Shown: positions 28,640-37,568 of the stretch, one piece after another
Position numbering within the stretch: position 1 is the first letter of the stretch
Layout of the letters: every line of letters begins with the position of its first letter
Source of the DNA: Kiloniella sp.
GTDB taxonomy: Bacteria > Pseudomonadota > Alphaproteobacteria > UBA7985
Assembly (NCBI GenBank): GCA_002690455.1
Contig: NZET01000028.1
Span: 16,080-80,079, forward strand
DNA: 64,000 nt
Direction of reading: 5' to 3'
Translations under genes and position numbers: made by a program
Notes under the pieces: generated by a model
Told to the model about the DNA's origin: nothing
The model's database searches: none
Seen by the model: the letters and a program-made list of their open reading frames with translations, nothing else

Positions 28640-29590
28640 TCAATCGCTCAAGCCAAGCGCTGCCTGCAACTCTCGCCACTCACGGCCTGACAAGCCCGAA
28701 CTCTCAGCATCGACTTTCTCACCCCGAACGATGCGGCGCACGGCGGCCAGCATGGGTCCAGAGAGATCAAAGCTGTTGACGCGGTAATCTTCGAAAGCCT
28801 TGGCGGTCAGCGGCACCCAATCGCGCACAATATCGTACATGACCTCGGCAAAGGCGCGGATCTCATACTGCGCGTGCGGGTCCATGCGCAGGCTCAGGAA
28901 ATGATTGAGGTTATGCAGGTCAACCTTCCAATACCATTGGGTATAGGCCGAAAGTGGCAAGGTCATGCGCGCTAATTCGCGGGCCAGCCCCTGCTTGTCC
29001 TCGTTGATAATGCGGCCATTCTGGCGTTCGTTGAGCAGGGTCTCATAGCGGTCGTAGGAGCGCACGGCATCGGCCTTGAGCATCTCCAGCACCTCAGCCG
29101 CTTCTTCATCCCGGAGAACGTCACCCCGGCCCTGATTGTTAATGTCGCTCTGTGCGGCCAGATGCTCCGGTGCGGGGATGTAGAATTCGCGATCGAGCAT
29201 CGAATAGCGGGCGGAGTATTCATTAACGTTCGCCGTCCGGTGGCGGATCCACTGCCGAGCCACAAAAATCGGCAGCTTGATGTGGAACTTGATCTCACAC
29301 ATCTCAAAGGGCGTGGAGTGTCGGTGACGCATGAGGTAGCGAATCAGGCCCTCATCATTGCGGACCGACTTTGTGCCCTTGCCATAAGATACGCGGGCTG
29401 CCTGTACGATCGAAGTATCATCGCCCATGTAATCGATCACGCGGACAAAGCCGTGATCAAGCACAGGAAGAATCTTGTAGAGTCGATCTTCGAGCGCGGA
29501 CGATGTCACGCGCGCCGTCGGGCGGGTGAAGGCGCGGAGTTCTTCGATCTCTAAATCGATCTGGCGGGTCTGGTCAGGGCTGTCACTCAT
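28640..29590 (-). CDS. thyX: FAD-dependent thymidylate synthase ThyX
   Basis: This 316-residue flavoenzyme makes dTMP from dUMP using methylene-tetrahydrofolate and NADPH. The defining ThyX motif [14 protein letters not shown] begins at residue 116, and a preceding RHRHSTPFE at 88-96 is also typical. The C-terminal part has [18 protein letters not shown]. The start at 29590 ([10 protein letters not shown]) is chosen over an ATG nine codons upstream; neither has a strong ribosome binding site. The gene is divergent from the tmRNA. No thyA is seen in the window. Confidence 0.95.
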   Translation of the reverse strand: MSDSPDQTRQIDLEIEELRAFTRPTARVTSSALEDRLYKILPVLDHGFVRVIDYMGDDTSIVQAARVSYGKGTKSVRNDEGLIRYLMRHRHSTPFEMCEIKFHIKLPIFVARQWIRHRTANVNEYSARYSMLDREFYIPAPEHLAAQSDINNQGRGDVLRDEEAAEVLEMLKADAVRSYDRYETLLNERQNGRIINEDKQGLARELARMTLPLSAYTQWYWKVDLHNLNHFLSLRMDPHAQYEIRAFAEVMYDIVRDWVPLTAKAFEDYRVNSFDLSGPMLAAVRRIVRGEKVDAESSGLSGREWRELQAALGLSD

Positions 29591-29611
29591 GATGAGATCA
29601 TCACTACCCAA

Positions 29612-29639
29612 TTGCATGGCCGGTGAAAACGCTTATATT
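29612..29639 (+). promoter_or_regulatory. Candidate promoter of ssrA (tmRNA)
   Basis: TTGCAT (29612-29617) and TATATT (29634-29639) are separated by 16 bases, a good sigma-70 match on the plus strand. Transcription would start near 29646, just before the acceptor piece of the tmRNA. It lies between the divergent thyX start (29590) and the RNA. Confidence 0.6.
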
Positions 29640-29659
29640 AACAGGTGAGCTTCGCTCTA

Positions 29660-29965
29660 TGGCGATAAACCAAGCAGGTAATAGATGTTGCGGACCCGGG
29701 GGCGGTACCCGGCGCCTCCACCAATGAGCCAATCAAATGCCGGTTGGCTGATTGCTGGGGGCGAAATAGGATCGACGTGCATTGAAAGCTGTTTGTTTTG
29801 CCCGTGATGATTCCGGCGTAACCGGGTCGTTAAACACAGTTGCAAACAACTATGTTGCTCCGCGTGCTGCTCTCGCTGCGTAAGCAGCTGAGCCCGCGAA
29901 ACTGAATCCCTGTACATTAGCATGTGCAGGTGGGGTCTTGGGCACCTAGCAACAGAACGCCCAAT
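29660..29965 (+). ncRNA. ssrA: Permuted two-piece tmRNA (SsrA)
   Basis: This RNA rescues stalled ribosomes and tags nascent proteins. The gene has the circularly permuted alphaproteobacterial order. The acceptor piece (about 29660-29723) comes first and ends GCGCCTCCACCA, after a T-arm with stem CCGGG/CCCGG. A spacer (29724-29756) folds as AGCCAA/TTGGCT and should be removed. The coding piece starts GGGGGCGAAATAGGATCGAC at 29757. Bases 29757-29763 (GGGGGCG) pair with 29713-29719 (CGCCTCC) to give the seven-pair acceptor stem with the G3-U wobble recognised by alanyl-tRNA synthetase. CTGTTTG in the coding piece can pair with CAAGCAG (29671-29677) as helix P2. The coding piece ends near the conserved CACCTAGCAACAGA. 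The exact 5' end is estimated. Confidence 0.95.
29842..29883 (+). other. ssrA: tmRNA tag reading frame
   Basis: Within the coding piece, GCA at 29842 is the resume codon and the frame reads ANNYVAPRAALAA, ending at TAA (29881-29883). With the alanine carried by tmRNA the full tag is AANNYVAPRAALAA. The ALAA end is what ClpXP recognises; the N-terminal AANN part is the region bound by SspB, encoded next door. Confidence 0.93.
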
Positions 29966-29984
29966 TCTCTCCCTCATACATGAA

Positions 29985-30030
29985 TCGCGCATATCCCGGC
30001 TTGCTTTGCACCGGGGTCTTTGCTTCTTAG
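29985..30030 (+). terminator. Weak terminator-like hairpin after ssrA
   Basis: CCCGG (29995-29999) can pair with CCGGG (30011-30015), followed by a T-rich stretch GTCTTTGCTTCTT. The stem is only five or six pairs, so it may be partial and allow read-through into sspB. Confidence 0.35.
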
Positions 30031-30062
30031 GGAACAGAAGCCGTGAGTAAGGACCCGTTCGT

Positions 30063-30620
30063 ATGAGCCAAGCCGTGATCAAATCCCTCTTCGCGCAGCG
30101 GAGCCGTGATTTTCTCAAAGACGTGCTGAGCCGCTACACCGACGGTGGGCCGAAAGCACCCGACATCCTGCTCGTGGTCAAGACCACTCACCCGGATGCA
30201 GTCCTCCCAGACTATCTAAAGGAAGAGTACCCTGAAGCCATTCATCTGGTTTTTGGCGGCTATAGTGAAAACCTGTTACTCGGTGACGAAGGCTTTGACG
30301 TTACGTTGTCCTTCGGGGATGGGTATGAAGATCTCAGCATTCCTTTTGATGCGATTGAAGGACTGGTGTGCCAGGATGAGAGCTTTGCCCTGCAGTTACC
30401 GTCAATGAGCGATCAGAGTAATCAGGTTGCTTCCGATGAGGAGGAGTCATCGGGCCGCGGATCATCCATGGTGTCCGACACTGGGACCACTGAAGGCGAT
30501 GACGACAAGAATCATGATCGCGAGGGCAATGGCGAGATCGACAGCACAGAGGACAAGTCAGACACAGCCTCAGCCGCTGGTGACAACGTCGTCACGCTGG
30601 ACGCCTTTCGCCGTAAGTGA
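30063..30620 (+). CDS. sspB: ClpXP adaptor SspB (alpha type)
   Basis: A 185-residue adaptor that binds SsrA-tagged proteins and tethers them to ClpX. The folded substrate-binding domain covers about residues 1-120, with FLKDVLSRY, HLVFGGYSENLLLG and VTLSFGDGYEDLSIPFDAI. Then follows a disordered acidic linker (about 121-172, rich in Asp, Glu, Ser) and a short basic C-terminal tail NVVTLDAFRRK, which has the character of the ClpX-docking segment. This matches the alpha-type SspB characterised in Caulobacter. It directly follows the tmRNA gene, so tag and tag-reader are neighbours. Its last 51 bases overlap the convergent DUF429 gene. Confidence 0.92.
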   Translation: MSQAVIKSLFAQRSRDFLKDVLSRYTDGGPKAPDILLVVKTTHPDAVLPDYLKEEYPEAIHLVFGGYSENLLLGDEGFDVTLSFGDGYEDLSIPFDAIEGLVCQDESFALQLPSMSDQSNQVASDEEESSGRGSSMVSDTGTTEGDDDKNHDREGNGEIDSTEDKSDTASAAGDNVVTLDAFRRK

Positions 30621-31505
30621 GCCGGCGTTACTTAAGGGTGATGGCACCCCGAGAACCCAACCTTCTTCCCGCAACACCGCTGCGGGATAGGGATCCGTCA
30701 GCCAGCGTGCCAGCGCGGTCTGGTTCCCGCGCCAACCGGCTGTCATTGCGCTAACCTGATCAGCATCCTTGCAAGGGCCGCCCATCGCCGGAATCGGCCA
30801 CAGTGACAGATACAGCTCGGTAAAAATCTGTGTCGCCCCTTGGGACGGGACCGGTTCAAAGGGCCAGACGCCCACCCCATGACGCTGGCGCAGGCGCTGG
30901 AGTACCGGAATGCCCATCAGCCCTTGGGAGCCAACCGAACCGACATAGGCAAGCTTCCAGCCGGGCTGGGACTTGGGTACAGGCACTTCGCACATACGAC
31001 GCTCAGAAAGGATGTGCTTCGCGGGCCGGAACGGCGATAGATCAGGGCCGGCATGATGGCGCGGACAGCCCCAAAATGGCCCTTCGCCAAATCCAAGCCA
31101 GCGATTCAGTTCCGCACCGACGGCAAAGCGGTTGTTGGCGTTTCGGGCATCGTCCTCGATCAGCGCGGAAAACACCCGCCAGATCACACACCAAAGATTC
31201 CGCTCATCACCCAGATCGAGCCCTCGCGCCTTTGCCTGGTCGGCCAGTCGCTCCGCAAAGCCCTCAGGATAGCCAAAGGGAAAATCAAAACCCATGAGCA
31301 GGCGAGTACCCTCAACCTGACTGCGCCTGATCTCGCGCGAGAGAAAGCGTTCAGCTTCGAGTCTCGTGGAAAAGTTGGTCAGCCGGTTTCGCCCCTGATC
31401 GCCAGGGCGGGCGCTTCGGCGGCTGATCCAAATCGAATTCGCCCCCTTGACCGGGACCGAAGCGGCAGACCAGTCTACGGCAATCAACGTGTCGAAAGGC
31501 TGCAT
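30570..31505 (-). CDS. DUF429 family protein
   Basis: I recognise a DUF429 protein (RNase H-like fold, function unknown), 311 residues from the ATG at 31505. Near the N-terminus is TLIAVDWSAASVP, the acidic first strand, followed by LLMGFDFPFGYPEGFAERL and, in the C-terminal half, SVGSQGLMGIPVLQRL and KDADQVSAMTAG, the typical ending with a DAxxA-like helix. The first 38 residues of the longer frame (from 31619) are Arg/Ala-rich and unlikely. Starts of this gene and the ribbon-helix-helix gene are back to back, five bases apart. The 3' end overlaps sspB by 51 bases on the opposite strand. Confidence 0.8.
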   Translation of the reverse strand: MQPFDTLIAVDWSAASVPVKGANSIWISRRSARPGDQGRNRLTNFSTRLEAERFLSREIRRSQVEGTRLLMGFDFPFGYPEGFAERLADQAKARGLDLGDERNLWCVIWRVFSALIEDDARNANNRFAVGAELNRWLGFGEGPFWGCPRHHAGPDLSPFRPAKHILSERRMCEVPVPKSQPGWKLAYVGSVGSQGLMGIPVLQRLRQRHGVGVWPFEPVPSQGATQIFTELYLSLWPIPAMGGPCKDADQVSAMTAGWRGNQTALARWLTDPYPAAVLREEGWVLGVPSPLSNAGSLTAKGVQRDDVVTSG

Positions 31506-31510
31506 GATCG

Positions 31511-31840
31511 GTGGCTGATCCCTTATCCTTTGAAGACTGGCTGGAAACGGCAGCGCTCGCGCCCGTCCTAGACCGACGGCCCATAAAGCGCTCGGTGACA
31601 ATCGCCGGGCACGCCACATCGATTTCGCTCGAACCGATGTTTTGGCAAGGCCTGCAGGCGCTGGCCCAGGAACAGGGCCGGTCGCTGGCTTCGCTGGTTG
31701 CTGCTATCGACCGGATCCGCGGGGACAACGGCCTGCCAAGCGCAATCCGCCAAGTGCTCTATGCCAGGGCGTCCGAGCGTTCGGAAAAACGGTTTAGCGC
31801 TCTATCGCCAATTGAGCCGGGTTCGCCACCGGACCACTGA
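31511..31840 (+). CDS. Ribbon-helix-helix domain protein
   Basis: A 109-residue protein from a GTG start at 31511. The core KRSVTIAGHATSISLEPMFW, then QGLQALAQEQGRSLASLVAAID and LPSAIRQVLYA, is the ribbon-helix-helix fold (RHH_4 type, DUF4170-like) common in alphaproteobacteria; such proteins may bind DNA as dimers or act as small adaptors. About 26 residues precede the core, and the C-terminal tail is short and charged. The start lies five bases from the divergent DUF429 start, so each gene's ribosome binding region falls inside the other's coding sequence. The end overlaps the convergent AsmA-like gene by 47 bases. Start is the weakest part of this call. Confidence 0.75.
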   Translation: MADPLSFEDWLETAALAPVLDRRPIKRSVTIAGHATSISLEPMFWQGLQALAQEQGRSLASLVAAIDRIRGDNGLPSAIRQVLYARASERSEKRFSALSPIEPGSPPDH

Positions 31841-34800
31841 TCAGCAGCACCTGCTCTACCAGTTCGGTGTCATCTGCGCTGTACAGTTCAATGCGCGTCG
31901 GCCCATCACCATCAAGCGCGATTGCCGCCCAATCTGCAGGAGACTGACCTGTAAGTGCCAAACCGGCCTTTGCCAGCAGCGTACCCCGCCGCCCGGCGAG
32001 CGTCAGCGTGCTGGTGGTCATCACGCCTTGATCTAGGTGAACCAGACCTGTCAGGGCCGCCTTGCCGTCAAAGAACAGCGTCCGCAAATCCTCGTACGCG
32101 GCAATGCCCTGCGGCCCAGTGAGGAAGCGCTCCCAAGGCCCGGTAAGCAACTCCTCTGCCGCGTTAATTGCTGTCAATGCCAGCTCTAACCGAGCAACGC
32201 CCTGCACTTCGAAGCTCGCAGACCCGGCCTGCAACAGGCCCGCGAAATCAGGCGCGCGGGCCTGAAAGCTCTCCGCTAAGAAGCTGATCGCTTCAAAGGC
32301 CAGCGCCGTATTCAAAGCCGGCTGGAAAACGGGGCGCGCGTCGGTGACGGAAATGGCCAGATCGGTAAAGACATCCTGCCCCACCAGCACTTCTCCGCTG
32401 AGGTCTAACTGTCCATCGCGCCAGGGGCCATCGGTGATCTGGCCGCTCAACCTGTCAACCACGAAGCGGCCCGGCGTGAATGACACCGCGAGGTCCGCAT
32501 CGGCCACTTGTCCCAGCCCACCGGCATCGAGCGCAGCGATACCAAGCCCGACGTCTCCCGATAACCCCACCAGCAGAGGCCAGAGCCGGTTTGCTTCAGC
32601 GCCCGAGGACAAAGCGGCCAGCCAGTGCGCGGCGGCAATCTGCTCCACCTGCCCCACGAAAGACAGACTACGGGTATCAGCATGGTATGATCCCCGGCCC
32701 TGTGCCGCGTTATCATCGCCGAGTTTCAGCTCCAGTTCAAAGCTGGTCGCGGCGACAGTGTCGGCGGCCATGGGGACGTCAAACCTGAGGTCAAGCTGCA
32801 GTCCCTCACCCACAGGCACCTGCAGATCAGCAAGCCCAACTCTGCCGAGAAATTCACTGCCTTCTGGGTGATCAACGGTTAGTTGCAAACGGCGTGCTGA
32901 GGCGTGCGGCGCATCTCCATCGGGAGGAAGCTGGGTCAGACTCAGGTTGGCCCCCAACACGGTTCCGATGCCGACCAGCTCATCGGTGGAGAAGCGTCCG
33001 CTGATCATAGTGCCGCCAGCGTCTTCGGCCGTCCTGCCAGCAGAGGCATCCCGTAGCAGCGTTTCAGGCAAGCCGAGAATGGCAAGCAGATCCGCGGCCC
33101 CAACTGAAGTAAACGACCATGTCTGATTGCCCTCTGCGTCGGGAAGCGTCGCCGACAGGTCTGTGTCCGGGCTGATCAGGCTCAGCTCCCACGGTCGGTC
33201 GGCGGTCGGACGCAGCAGCCTCAGACGCTCCAGCGGCAACACGTCCACCGCACGAGCGAGCAGTTCATTGCTTAGCGCAGGGCCGGCAAATCGCTCAAGC
33301 GCCCGCTCAGCAGAACGTGGTCGGTCGCTCAGGGTGATGTCAATCTGCCCTGATTGCAGCACGGCACCACTATTATCAAAGCGGGTGATGGCATGGACGT
33401 AGTTGCCGTCTTCGTCGAGAAAGCCGACATCGAGCACTTGGCTGCGATCACCCAGCGTCTCGACCTCGGCTTCAAAATCGCGAAAGCTTCGTGGCCCCAG
33501 TGTCGCCGTACCCGCCCGGATGGAGAGTGTTCCCGCGCCCAGTGCACGCATCCGTTCGGTGAGCACCCGGCCCTGCTCCGCGAGGGTGGGCAGGGCACTC
33601 ACGTCGAGATCCGGAGCCCAAGAGCCGAGATCGAGGGTCTCCACGTCCACTGACAGCCGCGCCGCGCCCAGCCCCGAAACAGCGTCCAGGAGGAACGGGG
33701 CACCATCAACGCTGAAGCCACCCTGACTGGTCTCGACCCGTCCCTCGGTCACAGCCAGAGCGCCATCGACCAGCGCCACCTCGCCCTGAAAGCTCAAACG
33801 GCCAAGGCTTGCCGCAAGCTGCGCGCGTTCAGGTTCGGCAATCAAACGCGCAGGGCTGTCTGCGGTCACGCGGCCGCGGAAGACCAACTCATCGGGCCCG
33901 GCGACCTGGAGATGGTCAAGATCAAAGGAAACGGCGTCTTCCGTCTTGACCCGCAGCGCCGTCACGCGCAGGCCCTCGTCAGCGGTCAACGCGCCCGTTG
34001 CGGTCAGCCGCTCGACTTGCGTGCCGTTCGGCAGTCTCATATCCTGCATCCCGATATCAAAGCGGAGGCCGAGCCCACCAAGGTCGGCAGCAGCGCCGGG
34101 CAGCAGCGCTGTCCAATCCCGTACCGACAGATCGGACGCGGCGGTTGATAGCGCGATACCGGAACCTGACAGAACCAGGTCGAGGAAACTCTGACCGCGC
34201 GATGGGCTCAACCGCGCTTTCCCGCGCATTTGCTGACCCTCTGGCAGACTCAGGGTCAGGCCGGGAAAATCATAGCCTTCCTGGTCGCTCAACACCCGTG
34301 ATTCAACGCGAACCCCCTGCCCCTCATCAAGGCCAATTCGGGCCAGCAAAGGGTGGCGAAAACCATCTGCACGCAGTTTCCAGCCCAGATCCTCCCGCAC
34401 AATCAGAGACGAGGAAAACTTGTCATCGATCTCCCCGCTCAGGGCGAAGCTGCGCCCGTCCCGTCCTTGAACGTCGATGTCGAAACCCCGCTCGCCCCGC
34501 TCGCTGGCCACGGGGACAAAGGCGACGTCGATGTCAAAGGGAGCCTGTCCGGCCGTGACTTTACCCCGCGCCTGAAAGGCATAGCCCTCGACCTGCTCAA
34601 CCTGCAGCGTGTCGATGCCCAAACGCAGGGACTGCCCCAGTGGCACGTCAGTATAGAGCAACTCACCCCGAGAAAGGCTGAGCAACGACAGTGACGCCGG
34701 AGCGTCTCGCCGACCGGACAAGCCAGAAAACAGTGGCGCAGCACCGAAGGTGACAGACCCGTCTTCGGCGCGAGTAAGGAAGATCACTGGACGGTCCAGT

Positions 34801-35120
34801 TCAACCGCTTCCACCACGAGCTTTCCTGTCACCAACGCACTGGCGCGAAGGTCGAAGGTGGCGGTATCGGCGGCGAGCAGAATATCGCCGGTGCGCTCTC
34901 CATCACCCAGTACGCGAATGTCCGTTAGCTGCAAGCGTGGTCGGGGTAGCAGCCGGATCGCCGCGTCTTGTCCTGCCTCGACGGGCTGCCCCAAAGCGCT
35001 GCTTAGCCCCATGAGAGCAGGGGCGCGATAGTCGGCAGGGGTCAGCAGTCGTGGTGTGAGACTCAGTGCCGCGATGAATACGCCAATCAGTGCCGCGATG
35101 AAGATGCTCAGACGAAGCAT
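31794..35120 (-). CDS. AsmA-like inner-membrane-anchored periplasmic protein
   Basis: A large protein of 1108 residues with one N-terminal membrane segment (about residues 3-22, FIAALIGVFIAAL) and an otherwise periplasmic, beta-strand-rich chain. It begins with the AsmA-type N-domain: LTPADYRAPALMGLSSALGQPV, then LLPRPRLQLTDIRVLG and LVVEAVELDRPVIFL, the pattern of bridge-like lipid transfer proteins (AsmA/TamB/YhdP). The C-terminal third has GRRGTLLAKAGLALTG. Such proteins are thought to help move phospholipids to the outer membrane. No TamA or other partner is adjacent. It stands between the RHH gene and pccB on minus. Confidence 0.82.
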   Translation of the reverse strand: MLRLSIFIAALIGVFIAALSLTPRLLTPADYRAPALMGLSSALGQPVEAGQDAAIRLLPRPRLQLTDIRVLGDGERTGDILLAADTATFDLRASALVTGKLVVEAVELDRPVIFLTRAEDGSVTFGAAPLFSGLSGRRDAPASLSLLSLSRGELLYTDVPLGQSLRLGIDTLQVEQVEGYAFQARGKVTAGQAPFDIDVAFVPVASERGERGFDIDVQGRDGRSFALSGEIDDKFSSSLIVREDLGWKLRADGFRHPLLARIGLDEGQGVRVESRVLSDQEGYDFPGLTLSLPEGQQMRGKARLSPSRGQSFLDLVLSGSGIALSTAASDLSVRDWTALLPGAAADLGGLGLRFDIGMQDMRLPNGTQVERLTATGALTADEGLRVTALRVKTEDAVSFDLDHLQVAGPDELVFRGRVTADSPARLIAEPERAQLAASLGRLSFQGEVALVDGALAVTEGRVETSQGGFSVDGAPFLLDAVSGLGAARLSVDVETLDLGSWAPDLDVSALPTLAEQGRVLTERMRALGAGTLSIRAGTATLGPRSFRDFEAEVETLGDRSQVLDVGFLDEDGNYVHAITRFDNSGAVLQSGQIDITLSDRPRSAERALERFAGPALSNELLARAVDVLPLERLRLLRPTADRPWELSLISPDTDLSATLPDAEGNQTWSFTSVGAADLLAILGLPETLLRDASAGRTAEDAGGTMISGRFSTDELVGIGTVLGANLSLTQLPPDGDAPHASARRLQLTVDHPEGSEFLGRVGLADLQVPVGEGLQLDLRFDVPMAADTVAATSFELELKLGDDNAAQGRGSYHADTRSLSFVGQVEQIAAAHWLAALSSGAEANRLWPLLVGLSGDVGLGIAALDAGGLGQVADADLAVSFTPGRFVVDRLSGQITDGPWRDGQLDLSGEVLVGQDVFTDLAISVTDARPVFQPALNTALAFEAISFLAESFQARAPDFAGLLQAGSASFEVQGVARLELALTAINAAEELLTGPWERFLTGPQGIAAYEDLRTLFFDGKAALTGLVHLDQGVMTTSTLTLAGRRGTLLAKAGLALTGQSPADWAAIALDGDGPTRIELYSADDTELVEQVLLISGPVANPAQLAIER

Positions 35121-35206
35121 GAAGATCCCTTTGGATGCGGTGCGCAGTCGCGCCGTTCGTTATAGCCGGGTCGCCACAGGGCGAAAACCCGCCGCCATTT
35201 TGCTGC

Positions 35207-36739
35207 CTATAGCGGTATGTTGCCGTGCTTGCGCCAGGGGTTTTCCAGTTTTTTGGTTTTTAACATTTCCAGCGACTGGATGATTCGGCGACGTGTGCCA
35301 TGAGGCATGATTACGTCGTCGATGTAGCCTCGCTTCGCGGCGACAAAGGGATTGGCAAAGGCTTCCTGATATTCATCTGTCCGGCGCTGGAGTTGTGCGG
35401 GGTCGTCAGCCTCTCTACGGAAGATGATTTCCACCGCACCCTTGGCCCCCATTACGGCAATTTCTGCAGTGGGCCAGGCAAAATTAGCATCCCCGCGCAG
35501 GTGCTTGGAGGCCATGACATCGTAGGCGCCACCATAGGCCTTGCGCGTGATTACTGTAACCTTTGGTACGGTGCACTCGGCGTAGGCGTAGAGCAGCTTA
35601 GCACCATGGCGGATGATGCCATTGTGCTCCTGATCTTTGCCCGGCAGAAAACCTGGCACGTCCACCAGCGTCACCACTGGAATGTTAAAGGCATCACAGA
35701 AGCGAATGAAACGCGCAGCTTTTCGGCTGGCGTCGATATCAAGACAACCTGCCTGCTCCATTGGCTGATTGGCAACGACACCCACAGTAGAACCGTCCAT
35801 CCGTGCCATTCCCGTGATGATGTTGGCAGCGAAATCGGGTTGCAGTTCAAAGAACTCCCGTTCGTCAACAATCCTGTCGATGACTTCCTTCATGTCATAG
35901 GGCTTGCTCGGGTCTTCGGGCACCAAACGATCGAGCGCATGGATATCGCGGCGGGGGTCGTCAATCGTTGCCCGCATCGGGGCGCTCGCTCGATTGTTCA
36001 GCGGTAGGAAATCGAAAAACCGGCGCAGGTTCAGCAAGGCGTCGATATCGTTGTCAAACGCTGCGTCAGCCACACCGCTAACTCGGGTGTGGGTTGAGGC
36101 ACCGCCGAGTGCTTCCTGCGTGATGTCTTCGTGTGTCACGGTTTTTACCACGTCGGGCCCGGTGACAAACATGTAGGAGGTATCGCGCACCATGAAAATG
36201 AAATCGGTAATGGCGGGGGAATAGACCGCCCCGCCCGCACAGGGGCCCATGATCATAGAAATCTGCGGCACGACACCGCTGGCGAGCACGTTCTGCTGGA
36301 ACACGTCCGCGTAACCGCCAAGGCTGGCTACGCCGTCCTGAATGCGTGCACCCCCACTATCCGCCAGTCCAATTACCGGGGCGCCAACGCGCATCGCCTG
36401 CTCCATGACCTTGCAGATTTTCTCCGCATGAGCCTCCGAGAGTGAGCCGCCGAATACGGTGAAATCCTGACTGTATACGAAGGTCCTACGGCCATTGATC
36501 AGCCCGGTACCGGTCACTACGCCATCACCGGGAATGCGTTGGTCCTGCATGCCAAAGTCAGTTGCGCGGTGCTCGACGAACATATCGAATTCTTCAAAGG
36601 TATCGGGGTCGAGTAACACCTCCAACCGTTCCCGCGCCGTCAGCTTTCCGCGGTTATGCTGAGCATCGATACGGTCCTGACCACCGCCCAGTCGGGCGCG
36701 TTCGCGACGACGTGCCAGTTCGGCGACGTGGTTGGGCAT
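35207..36739 (-). CDS. pccB: Propionyl-CoA carboxylase beta subunit (carboxyltransferase)
   Basis: This biotin-dependent carboxyltransferase subunit of 510 residues, the standard length, carboxylates propionyl-CoA to methylmalonyl-CoA. Motifs include the crotonase-like N-domain ([53 protein letters not shown]) and the C-domain ([41 protein letters not shown] in part). The start at 36739 has GGGAG nine bases upstream and begins [11 protein letters not shown], as in known PccB; a further upstream ATG at 36769 is unlikely. The biotin carboxylase subunit (PccA) is not in the window, at least within the visible neighbours, so it must be encoded elsewhere. Confidence 0.94.
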   Translation of the reverse strand: MPNHVAELARRRERARLGGGQDRIDAQHNRGKLTARERLEVLLDPDTFEEFDMFVEHRATDFGMQDQRIPGDGVVTGTGLINGRRTFVYSQDFTVFGGSLSEAHAEKICKVMEQAMRVGAPVIGLADSGGARIQDGVASLGGYADVFQQNVLASGVVPQISMIMGPCAGGAVYSPAITDFIFMVRDTSYMFVTGPDVVKTVTHEDITQEALGGASTHTRVSGVADAAFDNDIDALLNLRRFFDFLPLNNRASAPMRATIDDPRRDIHALDRLVPEDPSKPYDMKEVIDRIVDEREFFELQPDFAANIITGMARMDGSTVGVVANQPMEQAGCLDIDASRKAARFIRFCDAFNIPVVTLVDVPGFLPGKDQEHNGIIRHGAKLLYAYAECTVPKVTVITRKAYGGAYDVMASKHLRGDANFAWPTAEIAVMGAKGAVEIIFRREADDPAQLQRRTDEYQEAFANPFVAAKRGYIDDVIMPHGTRRRIIQSLEMLKTKKLENPWRKHGNIPL

Positions 36740-36824
36740 GGCCTTTTTCTCCCTGCTCCTCTCCGGCATTTATATCGCCGGGTGTTGGTTCGGTGCGACT
36801 GCGTTTTGCACCACACGGCGGATC

Positions 36825-37568
36825 TCAGTCGCTGCGGCTAAGGCTGCTCAGTATCACGCCGGCGGCTTCCGCGTCCTCCAGCTTTCCCATAAGCGTAGCC
36901 TCGAGCTCCTCATCCGACCCCCAGGTCTCGATCTGGAAGCACTCCTCCACCGTGGCAAGCTCTACAGCTTGCTTTGGCGACAAACGACCGAAGTAGACTG
37001 CCAGCGCAAGGACCAGACTGCCGGTCGCGCCGACCAGAGTCCGCAGGGCCGTGATATGAAGCACGTCCAGTCGCGCCAGCGGTCGACGCAGGGCAGCCAC
37101 GGACTGCCGCGGCTGAGTCACAGCCATGATCCCCCGCGTAACGGTGAGCGGTGCGTCCAGTTGCTTCGCCGCCCAGTCCAGCAGCGGCTGCCACTGCTCG
37201 TCCTGGATCGCGGCAAGCGCCCGGGGTTCGGTCACACGGTAGCACAACAGGTCAGTCTCACCGTAGTGCGCGGTTTCATCGCGGATCTCGTCGAGCACGT
37301 CGGCAAAATTGTCCAACCCGGTGAACACCAACTGCGTCACCGGCATGGTCTGGGGCAGGATGTCGCGCTCCTGCGCGTTCCACTCGTGCGCTACCGCCAT
37401 TGCCAGAGACCGCGACGGCAGGTGAAGATCGCGCTTGGCCGTAGTCTTGAGCTCGTTCGCATCGAGCATCACACGCCAGCCTACACCGGCTTCACCTCGC
37501 GCCTCGACGCTGACTTGCTTGTAAAACTTGCGGATCTTTCCCGCTTCGCCGCTCCCGCCGGTCTTCAT
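36825..37568 (-). CDS. ATP12-family chaperone for F1-ATPase assembly
   Basis: A 247-residue protein homologous to mitochondrial ATP12, which binds the alpha subunit of F1-ATPase during assembly. Family features are RKFYKQVSVEARGEAGVGWRV near the N-terminus, LPSRSLAMAVAHEW (N-domain), TDLLCYRVTEP, and the C-terminal helical domain with WGSDEELEATLMGKLEDA. The gene family is characteristic of alphaproteobacteria and mitochondria. Its ATG shares a base with the stop of the HAD phosphatase gene (TGATG at 37566-37570), so translation is coupled. Confidence 0.93.
   Translation of the reverse strand: MKTGGSGEAGKIRKFYKQVSVEARGEAGVGWRVMLDANELKTTAKRDLHLPSRSLAMAVAHEWNAQERDILPQTMPVTQLVFTGLDNFADVLDEIRDETAHYGETDLLCYRVTEPRALAAIQDEQWQPLLDWAAKQLDAPLTVTRGIMAVTQPRQSVAALRRPLARLDVLHITALRTLVGATGSLVLALAVYFGRLSPKQAVELATVEECFQIETWGSDEELEATLMGKLEDAEAAGVILSSLSRSD

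Noticed and set aside
29657..30118. Antisense reading frame of 153 codons over ssrA and the start of sspB
   Set aside because: It runs across a clear structured RNA gene and has no recognisable protein character.
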